A DNA stretch of 64,000 nt from Azadirachta indica. Its lineage: Eukaryota > Streptophyta > Magnoliopsida > Sapindales > Meliaceae. The stretch is from NCBI GenBank assembly GCA_022749755.1, contig CM040451.1:3858871-3922870 (forward strand), written 5' to 3'. A program made the position numbers and the translations under genes. Shown here piece after piece: positions 38,083 through 48,520 of the stretch; within the stretch, counting starts at the first letter, position 1; each line of letters begins with the position of its first letter. Below the pieces are notes generated by a model. That model ran no database searches. It was not told where the DNA came from and worked only from the letters and a program-made list of their open reading frames with translations.

Positions 38083-38982
38083 TTGTTCATTGCTTTGTTT
38101 GGAGGTCATCTACCCCTTATCTTACGATCCCCCATTTACATTTATTTGACATGAAGCATAACACTTTTAAGGCTATGCCTAAAGACCAGGGCCATCTTCC
38201 ATATCCTACCTACTTGGATTAGGTCATGGCCTCGCGAGGTAGTCTTCCTAACACATGACGACTTGGAGCATATTCACTTGTTTGCTAGTGTATTGGAGCA
38301 TTTGGTCCATCTTTTTAGGCCTCCTTATGTGTACCATCGTATATAGTTATGCACTTGGGTGCCATTTTCGTTGACTACTTCGACGATGGTGGAGAGCTCG
38401 ACCCGAGGTGAGCAACATTTTATTGGACGAAGGTGGGGCTCCTTGCTTAATTCCCATTGAGGTAGTCGTGAGGCAGTGAACCTAAAGGGTGCTGGTTGGA
38501 ACCCCTGTGGGCTTACTTTCTGTCATGTGTTTAGTCTATATTTTCTCTTGTCATGTGTTTAATAATATATATATATATATATATATACACACGTGTTATC
38601 CCCTACATTTGACAAAAAAAAAAATTAAAAAATATATGACCCCTTAATTATTAGAATTGACTAGAGTCAAGAAAGCACTGAAAAAAACACTATGACTAAT
38701 GGAATTATATAATAATTAGCAAAAAGAGAGCACCCAAAGATCAGATCAGAAAAAGTGTTTAAGATTAGTTAGGTCTTATGTCATAGAAATTTAATAACCA
38801 TTACTCTAGTGGAAATGTGCAGTAAATATGTGTATATAAATCAAAGAGATAAATGCAAATTGCTCAGAAGTTTCCATAGGCTAGGGGAAAAATATTTCTT
38901 TTATCTCCGAGTGAAAAGACAGTCAATGATGATTTTATGGTTAATGGTCCATTTCCAATTCCATGTTTCCCACCAAGCACTC

Positions 38983-39022
38983 GGGGGGGGGGGGGGGGGG
39001 GGGGGCGGCTTGCTTATAAAAA
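38983..39022 (+). promoter_or_regulatory. Expanded poly(G) tract and TATA box of aspartyl protease copy 2
   Basis: A run of 23 G residues (38983-39005) lies immediately upstream of the TATA box TATAAAAA (39015-39022). In the paralogous promoter the run is only six G (30139-30144). The rest of the promoter is nearly identical. The tract could be a slippage expansion and could form G-quadruplex structures (inference). Confidence 0.75.
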
Positions 39023-39096
39023 GCCAAATTAAACAAGACAAGTAGTAAGCATATATTCTGAAGCTAGAAGTCGATCATTCTATTCTTTTACATATT

Positions 39097-40991
39097 ATGG
39101 CAACAAGCTTCCTTAGGATTAATATTCTCTCTTCTTTTCTTCTTGTTTCGCTTCGTCTTCTCTTCTACTGGAACCAAACCTATGCATTTCAAGAAAATGA
39201 AATTACACACAGCCATACTACTGTTTTAATCAGCTCTCTTCTTCCTTCTCCTATTTGCAACACTTCCACCAAAGGTTCGTATACACAATTTTTTTCTTCT
39301 TTTTTTTTTTTGTTGTCTTGTCTTCTAATGTCATTTCATTAAACAAATTAAATTTTGTGTTCTATGAGCAAGTTCGATATTTAAGGCTGCTATATTGATT
39401 ATTATATATTCGAGGAAATTAAGAGAGGTTGGTTGCATGGGTAAAATGAAATTTCATTAAGATTTTGGACGTAGAAGCTTTAATAATTATGAAATATATA
39501 TATGAGGAGATCTACATCAATATTATCAATCTGGTCGTGTTGTTTGTATATCCTATCTAATTCAGAGTTACATATTTCAGCTAGCGAGAGGAAATCATCT
39601 TTGAAAGTAGTACACAAGCACGGCCCATGCAATAAACTTGAAGGAGACATTACCGATTCTCCGTCTCAGGCAGATCAGATTCTCCTCCAATACCAAGCTC
39701 GAGTTAACTCGATTCACTCCAGACTTTCCAAGAAGTCAGTCAATAGTAAGATAAAGCAGACGGACGCTACAACGATCCCCGCCAAAGACGGCACCGTACT
39801 GGACGACTCCGGCGATTACATTGTTACCGTCGGCCTCGGCACTCCGAAGAAACAATATTTATCTCTTCTATTTGACACCGGAAGTGACATTACTTGGACT
39901 CAGTGCAAACCTTGCGTATCTTGTTATAAGCAAAAACAACCAATTTTTGATCCCTCTAAGTCCAAAACTTATGTTAGCGTTCCTTGCTTATCAGGAGAGT
40001 GCGATTCCCTCGAGTCTGCTACAGGTGGGAGTGATATTTAATAGTACTACTAATTTTAATTCTGACAGTACAAATTTCTTTTTATGCAAACTGATCGATG
40101 AGACGGTATTCTATTTAATTAACCAGAGATGTTTAATTTTTTTCTTTTAATATTTTTGATGCAGGTATCATCACACGTTGTTTAGATTCAACATGTGTAT
40201 ATGAAATCCAGTACGAAGATTCCTCATACTCAGTTGGATTCTTTGCAATAGAAACCCTAACCATAACTTCTTCAGATGTTTTTCCAACCTTCCTCTTCGG
40301 TTGTGGACAAAATAACGGAGGCCTATTCGGTAAAACTGCTGGTTTGCTGGGTCTTGGAAGAGGCCAACTATCTTTAATCTCCCAAACAGATGGAAAATAC
40401 AACAGTTTGTTCTCTTACTGTCTTCCATCATCCCCCAGTTCAACAGGTCATCTCACTTTGGGACAACCTGACAACCGCCCAAAAACCCTACAATTCACAC
40501 CACTTTCAGCTGCCTTCGCAGAGAAATCTTTTTATGGAGTTGACATTCTCGGGATTAGCGTTCGCGGCCGAAAACTCTCAATTCCCAAGTCAGTTTTTTC
40601 AAACACAGGTACCATTATTGACTCGAGAACTGTGATCACAAGTCTGCCGCCGGCCGCATACTCCGCCTTCCGAACAGCCTTCCGTAAGGCAATGGCAAAA
40701 TATCCGAGGGCACCTGATTTTTCTATTCTTGATACGTGCTATAATCTGAGTAATTACCCTTCAGTTAAAGTGCCTAAAATTAGCTTCTTTTTCGGTGGTG
40801 GAATTGAAGTAATAATTGACGTGTCAGGAATTTTGTACGTAAATAATGTCTCGCAGGTGTGTCTGGCATTCGCCGGCAATAGTCATGCCAATGATGCAGC
40901 AATTTTCGGAAGTACGCAGCAGAAGACGATGGAAGTGGTGTATGACGTTGCCGGCGGAAGGGTTGGTTTTGCACCTAAGGGTTGTAGCTAG
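39097..40991 (+). CDS. A1-family aspartyl protease, copy 2, with altered active-site motif
   Basis: Exons 39097-39274, 39581-40024 and 40165-40991 mirror copy 1, giving 482 residues with no stop or frameshift. The signal peptide, propeptide and first catalytic motif FDTGSDITWTQC are intact. The second motif is IIDSRTVITSLPPAAYSAF: the glycine after Asp-Ser is arginine (AGA at 40626-40628, where copy 1 has GGA), and the next Arg is Ser. The D-[TS]-G triad is nearly invariant in A1 peptidases, so loss or change of activity is likely (inference). The frame is otherwise well kept and ends GGRVGFAPKGCS. It may be an inactive homologue, a very recent pseudogene, or a functional variant. Its promoter carries the long poly(G) run. 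Confidence 0.88.
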
Positions 40992-42669
40992 CTAGCTAGC
41001 TAGCTAGTTAGTTGATAATTAATTAAGTTAACCATATTTAAATATATGGAGATTTTACAGAAGAGTAGCTCAATAGAATCTTCCTCAAATTGGTAACAAT
41101 TAAATTACCAGAATAAATGGTTTCGCTTTCTAATTAATGGAAGAGTAACAACACTGTACTTCTGTATTAATTCAAAAAGAAAAATTAATTGTTATTACAT
41201 TATGTAGTAGCCAGCTGCTACATATATAAATGGAATTAATGGAAGTGTTTGATTATGATGATCTTATTCAATTACGCGTGTGCTTGGCTTTTACATTTTG
41301 CTAATTCTATATATATATATATATATATATTCAGTTGATGAGTTATAAGTTGTCTTAATTAGTTGATTTTCAATCTAAAACTTAGTGATCACCAACAATC
41401 ACTAAAATCGAGTTCACTAGCTAGTATATAAAATTATATATATTCACTGTACTCGGCCACTATTAATAAATTAATTCTATTATGAACTTAAAATTAATCT
41501 TTTAATTAATTTTTAATTAATCCCTTAAAATTTACGACTCATATATAGAATTAATCTCTCTTACAGACTACTTTTCTTGGATTCTTTGAGCAGCTTAACA
41601 AAAAATTTCAACATGTTTATTAGAGTTTTTAAATTTTCTGTAGATAATTTGCGACTTTATATATACATATACACGCAATCAATTCACACACTGAAAATAA
41701 GAGACAAAATGAAGGAAAAATTGTATAAGAACTCAATTCTTATTATTACTTCTTAGGTCGATCGATGCTTTCAGTTCAGCATCTTTACTATTACTAGTTT
41801 GATGTGATCGATACATTTAACTCTTTTTGTTTTTAATATTATATTTTTTACGTTTAGTCGAGCGTTATTACTTTTAAAGACTCTATCACTAATTATCTAA
41901 TCTATTTTTATTTGTGGAAATTAAAATTCAATAATGAAGAGATCAATGAAGTAATTATAGCCCACTTGCCCAAACAATCAGTAATAATGTGTGGCACATC
42001 GATTATTTTCTATGCTTGACCTCGCAGAAGTGGAATAGCCACATTATAAAGTTTCAATCATTAGTGTTTAATTTAATTTCTTACTGGGATATATTCTTTT
42101 TGTTTTCTTTACCTTCTTTGAATACCCACTAGAAAAAACTGTTAATTTAAGAAAACTAAGTGTTTGAACATATAATTTGGTATACATATATATATTTTTT
42201 CTGGCATTCCTATTTTCCATTTCAATTAATAACTTAATTTAAGTAAGATAAATAATAACAATAATATATAAATTGAAAAATGAGATCACATTTAGATGTA
42301 ATTAATTAATTTACTTGGTTATTCGATTTAATTAATTAATTTGTTGAACCAAGTAATTAATTAATTGTGAATGTTCGTGCCTATAATTAATTATTGGTAG
42401 CTGATCAGGCGACATCCGATTACTCTAAATCAATTGTTTGGATATGTAGTCCCAATTAAGCTAATTAATTAAAAGAAGATAATACTTGTCTGGATTAATT
42501 CCTTCATTTCGTTTATCCCCGTGCCAGAGTGTGAAATCAAAATATGGTTGATTATGTTAGTCCTCAAAATGAAACTGCACTGACATAGTAATCACTAATT
42601 ATCAATCATTTCTAAGGCATAGTAACCTCAAACTAGCCCTTAAAGGTCATGTTCCAAGAGATTACTATA
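40992..42669. other. 3' flank of aspartyl protease copy 2 and following non-coding DNA
   Basis: It matches the flank of copy 1 to about 42177; thereafter it is AT-rich, unrelated sequence. The part 42585-42655 resembles 36432-36510. No gene was recognised. Confidence 0.45.
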
Positions 42670-42945
42670 CTTGTTGGCACAACTGAACCCACTGCTCTGA
42701 ACTTCTCAAAGCTGAAACCCATGCAAGAAACACTTGAATTAGTGTTAAGTTCGAAAGAGAAAACCCTAATCGTAATGATAGATCAATTAGAAACGAAAAT
42801 TGAAAACCTTAATGCGTATTTTCTGAACTAAATCCATTTCTTAAAGAAAAAAATCACGCTGTAAGAACCCTCGTGAATATTTCGTTTGATTACTTAAGAT
42901 TAACAATTACACCAGTTGAAAGTGATCTACACTTTCCTAAAACTA
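42670..42945 (-). pseudogene. Degenerate PAP leader/promoter-proximal fragment
   Basis: The plus strand here (CAACTGAACCCACTGCTCTG, CATGCAAGAAACACTTGAAT, CCCTAATCGTAATGATAGAT) aligns with the leader region of PAP copies 1 and 2 (24625-24890 and 50506-50771). Many substitutions and small indels are present, and no PAP coding sequence remains next to it. The orientation matches a minus-strand PAP. Confidence 0.75.
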
Positions 42946-45230
42946 AAAATTGGATATTATTGAATTCCTCCCTGAGGTATTGAAAAGTATCAGAGAGAGA
43001 GAAAATATGCTGAATGTATCCAAGACCTCCTTGGATCCGTGTGTCAACCGTTAGTTAATTGTAAATGTGAAGGGTAAAGAAGTAACATATAGATGATTAG
43101 CCCATTGACATACAGGCTGCAGAAAAAAAAAAGTTAGCTACTCTTCAAAACAGGAAACCTCAGCTTTTGTCTTCTTACTTCTCACCAAAAACTCTCTGCA
43201 AACCTATAGTTAAGCTAAAAATCTAGCCTAAAGTTGTGCTAATCTCAGAAAATGAGCGCTGGCAAGGAGATTTGGAGGGAATATTTGGCGCCAATTTGGT
43301 GGATCAGTAATTATATATATATGTAGAGGCGCGAAACTTATATTGATTTACTCAAACTTTACATTTGGTAAGTGCGATTTGTATATTTTGTAAGGTCGAT
43401 TTGGGAGAAACAAACTATTTTATATTGATTAATAGATATCGATGGCCCTCAAGTATGTGCACAGATTAATTTTAGATTTGGATTTGATATATGCATGCTT
43501 GAATGAATATGGTAATTGATTTGATTTAGTCTTGCTTTATAATATTGGGTTTCATTTTTTTACTTAAGATAGTTTGATTGTGATGAATGGTTATATATAT
43601 GTTTAAAAATTATGGGGTTTTTCGGTTTTCTGCATGCCTGATTGTATCTATTTACTGATCAATTTGATTTAGTTGTGTTTTGTAATTTTTGGGTTTCATT
43701 CCTTGATTGGGATAATTTGATTACGATGAATGCTAATTTGTGGGTTTTATTTTCTAGGTTACGTTTCTTATTTTTTTGAGTTTGGTTTCTTGCTAGGGTA
43801 GTTTGGTTGGTATGAATGATTATATATATGTTCACATATTAAGGGTTTTTCGGTTTTATGCATGCATGACTGAATCTAATTACTGATCGATCTGATTTAG
43901 TCTTAATTTGTAGTAGCTAGGGTTTTATTTGTTATTGGCGTAATTTGTTTGTGATGAATAGTTATATATATGTTCACATATTACTTTTTATTTTTAATTT
44001 TATCTCTACATGACGTAATCGAATATGCTGATTGTTTTTATTTACTCGTCAGTTGTAATTTTTTAGTTTTGTTTATTGTTTAAGGTACTTCGGTGGCAAC
44101 GAGTAGTGATATATATGTTAACAAATTACGTTTTTTTCTTGATTTATGCATGCGTGGATAAATCAATATGCTTTCTGATTTGATTTGGTCTAATGGTCTA
44201 TTGTTTTTGTGTGATTCCTTGCTTGGGGTACTCTTCTGGTGATGAATAATGGTACATATGTTAACATTTATTTGTTGTGTATTTTTTTTTTCTATTTTTA
44301 TGCATACATAAATGAGTTAATACATTGATCAAATTGATTTACTTAGAGGGTTACCTATTCTAAATGGTACCTATTCTACATGAATCAATATGCGTAGGAA
44401 TAGTATATTAGTTGGAAACCATAACTTGACCATACTTCCTGTTAATCGAGAATATTAATCGAGAATAGGGATAACTTTCATTTAACAACGCCACGTATTA
44501 TTAGATTTTTGTTTGTGATTTGTGACAACTAAGGTTACGTACTTTGGAGATATGTTTTTTGATTTGTGTGCATGGATTTATGTTCAGTTTTGTGCTTTAA
44601 GATGTTATCTATTCTAATATTTGTGTAAATCAGATGCTGATTTGTGTAAGAATATTTTGGTTTCCGCGACTTCTACTTCTAACATTCTATTCAGGTTTGA
44701 TATCTGGTGTGTTACCAATGGAAAAAGGTTAGAAATAGGCAGAGTCAACCCTGAAGACTACACACTTAAGGTTGTTGGAAGATGTGAAGTTTGTATGCAA
44801 TCATGAATAGTTGGGTGAATAAGAGTGTTTTGCTTTGTATGTACATTACCCTTGGTTAGAAAAAAAAATTGCACCTAACATGTAATGGTGATTTATCTGT
44901 TGCATTTAGTGAGCATTAACAGAGAGGTGTGTTGTCCATGACAATGGTACTTAACCAAGCTTCCAATCCTAATGCATGTACACAAGTTGACACTCTATTT
45001 GACCAAACAATTTGTAACTTCTTTACACTAGACAAAAAAGATGGCAATGTTGATCAACTGATCCTCAAACACATACAAGAACTATTATAGGTCTGCAAAG
45101 TATTGACTCTATTATTCATAATTAAGTCCCATTGTATAAGTGTATGTGGCAACCAAAGGCAGTTACTCCTTACTATACTCTACAAGCAGAAGAGGTTTTA
45201 ACATCTAAGGATTAAAGTTGTATGTCTACT
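42946..45230. other. Region between PAP fragment and MULE, repeat-rich
   Basis: About 43440-44350 is a degenerate tandem repeat (separate entry). Around 44690-44806 a short frame (GKRLEIGRVNPEDYTL) looks coding-like but matches nothing I recognise; it might belong to the transposon downstream. The rest shows no gene. Confidence 0.4.
43440..44350. repeat. Degenerate tandem repeat, units of roughly 150-200 bp
   Basis: About five to six diverged units recur in order. Each has GATTTAGT-TT, then a GGGTTTCATT-like word, GATGAATG-TTATATATATGTT, TTTTTCGGTTTTATGCATGC and ACTGATCAATTT. Clear examples begin near 43520, 43665, 43890 and 44050. They have no coding capacity. They could be subterminal repeats of the neighbouring MULE or an unrelated satellite-like array. 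Confidence 0.55.
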
Positions 45231-46680
45231 TTAAATTCAGAGGATGATCTACCCACTGACGGTGATGATGAATGTGGTAAAAAAAATGGGTGATTATGAA
45301 AGTAGGAATGATAGTGATATTGCAGAGGATGAAAATACTGATAATGCATCCACAGTTAAATATGACAGAAATAGTGAAGGCTTTGAGTTTTGTCTCGACA
45401 AGGAAGGTAATATAGATCTCATGCAAAGGCATACCTTTTACACTGTTTATGATTTCAAAAAAGTGTTGAAAATATTTGCAATAAAGAATGGCTTTCGATT
45501 GAAGAGATTAAAAAATGAGAAGACTCGAGTTACTTGCAAATGTGCTGCTGTGGGATGTGGATGGATAGTTGCCCAATTCTTACGTCTATTTAGGACCAAC
45601 GCAAGTACAGATATTAAGCTTATTGCATCTGAATTGCTGAGGAAGTACAAAGTTACTTGCCAACCACTAAAGTTTTATAGTGCAAGACAAAAGGCACTTA
45701 AGTTTCTTGAAGCTTATCACAAAGCTTCCTACACTAAGGTAGAAAGATATGTAGCAGCTATAAATTACACAAATTTGGGGTCTAAGGTTCACTTGTAGAT
45801 AGAGTGGAAACTTGGGGACTCGACTCCCAAATACAAGAGATTTTTCCTTAGTTTTGACTCAAAAAGGAAAAGATTTTTTGATAGGTGCAGGCCTTTCATT
45901 GGCCTTAATGGTTGCAATATAATTGCATGCTGATCTGATTCTTCTATAAGTTATGGTTTTGATGATTTGTGCTATTCATATTTTCAAGCTTGAATAAGGG
46001 CTTTTGTGCATCTGTTGTTCACCTAACTAAACTACCTACATATATGATATACTAACTAACTACTATATGGTGGTTTCTTGTGTTCATGATACTGCTAATA
46101 AGGTGTTTGAATTGTGCATTTGTGTTTGAAGTAGCCAAGAATTGGGATGATAACCTACCCTCGATTGTGAAAAGGAGACTCATTAAACTAACGGAGAAAG
46201 CCAGAGACATGAAGGTGGTTTTTAGAGAGAGTGAATTGTATAAAGTTCTTATAGACAACAAAGATAGCAATATTGTGAATTTGAATGACAAAACTTATGA
46301 TTGTGGGGACTGGCAAATTTCTAGTCTCCCATGTGTGCATGTAGCATGTTACATTGACACTATTAGGGCCAATGTGGAACATCATGTGCATTACTTTTTA
46401 ACCAAAGATTCTTATAAAGGGACTTACAAGTACCAAATCAATCCAATTCCATCTGAGAATAGGTGGCCTCGTATAATTGTTAATAAAATACAACCATCTA
46501 AAGTTAAGAAAAAATTAGGTAAGCCTAAGAAGAGTAAGATTAGGGAGACTAATGAAGACTAGAAAATGAAAAGGTCATGCTCAGTAAGATGCACACTATG
46601 TAACTAATGAGGCCATAATAGAAGGATTTGTAAGAAGGTGAAAGGAAAACATATAAAGAAGAACCAATATGGATAGGTAC
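45231..46680 (+). mobile_element. Decayed MuDR-like transposon (MULE) with core deletion
   Basis: The first part (45244-45798) encodes a MuDR N-terminal DNA-binding-like domain (FYTVYDFKKVLKIFAIKNGF, TRVTCKCAAVGCGWIVAQF). After a stop at 45796, out-of-frame remnants read about SFDSKRKRFFDRCRPFIGLNG, the usual lead-in to the transposase core. The core DDE region is missing, and homology resumes at 46088-46562 with NWDDNLPSIVKRRL and a SWIM finger (CGDWQISSLPCVHVACYI). A zinc-knuckle-like tail follows to about 46650. An A8 run (45277-45284) separates two frames of the acidic N-terminus, suggesting a frameshift. It cannot encode active transposase. Terminal inverted repeats were not located. Confidence 0.75.
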
Positions 46681-48150
46681 ATTGATTAAGACTAATAATA
46701 AGTTGCAAACTTGCCAAGAATTTTGTTAACTTCTATGGTTATCTTCGACATAGGTAGCAAAAAGATAACATTCTATTGGTGGTGGCTCCAGCCATATTGA
46801 ATCATCAAGTCAATACAGCCAGTTTTTATTTCCATCTTATAGCTTGTCAGGTAACAATTAGAACACATTTATGACCACTTGAAGCACTATTTATGGTTAC
46901 AACAATTAAATAAATTTTTCTTTCCATTTGTACACGAATGCAACCCATAGTAGTCAATGATCTTAAAACACCATATGTAATAGACAAGTATTCCAGCCCT
47001 TCTTATACTTGATACTTGAATCAACAGCTTTGCATATGAAGTTTTTGGATTATTTGAGGTGAGATTGCATCTATTGGCAACAGATAACAGATGAAGTATC
47101 ATCTTCCATCTTAGATTTCTTGTTTACTTGTTATGTGTAAATTTTTTGTTGGAATTTGGATATATACATGTGTTTTGTAATGTGAATTATCATATGGTTA
47201 GCAATACTTGACTGGTAAATTTTTTATTTGCAAAGCTATTTTTGGATACACTTACCATTGCCAATTAATTGAAGAAGCTGGTATTAGTTTTATTGCATGA
47301 ATTTGATAGACTTTGGTTTTTTAATTGATGCATTATTGTTAGAGCTGTAGTAGCTTATTGTTGTTATATATGTGTGGAGTTTAATATGGCTTGTGTTACC
47401 ATACAGGCTTGTGTTACCATTGTATGCTGATGCATTCAGAGGTTAGAAATTTGTTTGATTTGCATTCTACTAAATGATAAATAACCAATACATATTAGCT
47501 TTTAGCATTAACTAATAGAGTGTACAAACATGGCATTATTGTTACATAATTTATAATTAATGATTATAACAAGTCATATGTGTTCTAATTAGAGAAAATG
47601 ATAATTGTAAATTTATAGTAGGGGCCAAAACAATAATGAGATCTTCAAACTAAAAATAATTAATGAATTCGAGATCTCATATGTTACATTTTTTTCATTT
47701 ATTGTTTACACTCAAATAAGTATAATAATAGTCTCTGTATGATACCAAAATGAAAAAAATAAACAAAAATAACATAACTTATTATTCAACACAAATGTTG
47801 CTTGCCAAATAAATCCTACCATATCCATATTCTACTGTCTATTAAGCTTATGTCTTAGTGACTGAAGCTTGTATTAACGAGAATATTAACTTAAAATTAA
47901 TTTGTTTGTATGAAAATAATATAAAAGTTTGGACAACTATAAACAAAAATCTTAAAATGGTTCAAATTTTAATAGAAAATTTTATCTTAAATTTTAAAAT
48001 TTAAAACTTGAAAGATGATTGAGTTATTGTCTTTTTTTTTTTAAAATTTGGAAGATTGACATTGTTAAATTTAATGAAGTGCGATTCATGGGCTAAACCA
48101 ACATTAATTCAATAAAAATTAACATTTCCCAACTTTCAATAATCTTTAAT
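46681..48150. other. Intergenic AT-rich region
   Basis: No recognisable gene. Its right end (about 48075-48110, GCGATTCATGGGCTAAACCAACATT) matches the 3' flank of PAP copies 1 and 3, interrupted by the LTR insertion that follows. Confidence 0.5.
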
Positions 48151-48387
48151 ACTGACAACTAATAAAAGAGGAAAGCAAATAATTGATATTTAGAAATGAA
48201 TGTATTACGGAATTGGAAAGGTGAAGAAATAAATCTAATTTCTTGATTCAATCTTGTATACATGATATGCCTATATAGGCTTACAAAAGGGAAAGGAGGA
48301 AAATAAAATAAACTAAAGAAACAAACGCAATAATGCAATACAACCATCAATATGGGCTAACATGCCTAATAATCATTTTGTCTAACA
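48151..48387 (-). mobile_element. Probable solo LTR (Ty1/copia-like), 237 bp
   Basis: On the minus strand the insert starts TGTTAGACAAAATG and has a TATA-like CCTATATAGGC in its middle, followed by a T-rich stretch typical of copia LTRs. It is flanked by the 5-bp direct repeat TTAAT (48146-48150 and 48388-48392). The homologous 3' flanks of PAP copies 1 and 3 lack it. Its inner end reads ...GTTGTCAGT rather than the usual CA, so one end may be mutated or misplaced by two bases. Confidence 0.6.
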
Positions 48388-48520
48388 TTAATTAATATAT
48401 TACTGCAACTATTTCGAGGTATAAGCTCATAAAATTTGATCACATGATCAGATCATCATCATTTACAGTCACAATCACAATTCAATGTTACACACAAAAA
48501 TGTTGCTCTAGTTGCCATTT

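Larger units (their letters stand above)
33313..42177. repeat. Tandem duplication unit 2 (aspartyl protease unit)
   Basis: This is a direct repeat of unit 1, longer because 36061-38082 has no counterpart there and because microsatellites have expanded. It carries aspartyl protease copy 2. Homology to unit 1 ends near 42177, where GTGTTTGAACATATAATTTGG is followed by unrelated sequence. Confidence 0.8.
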
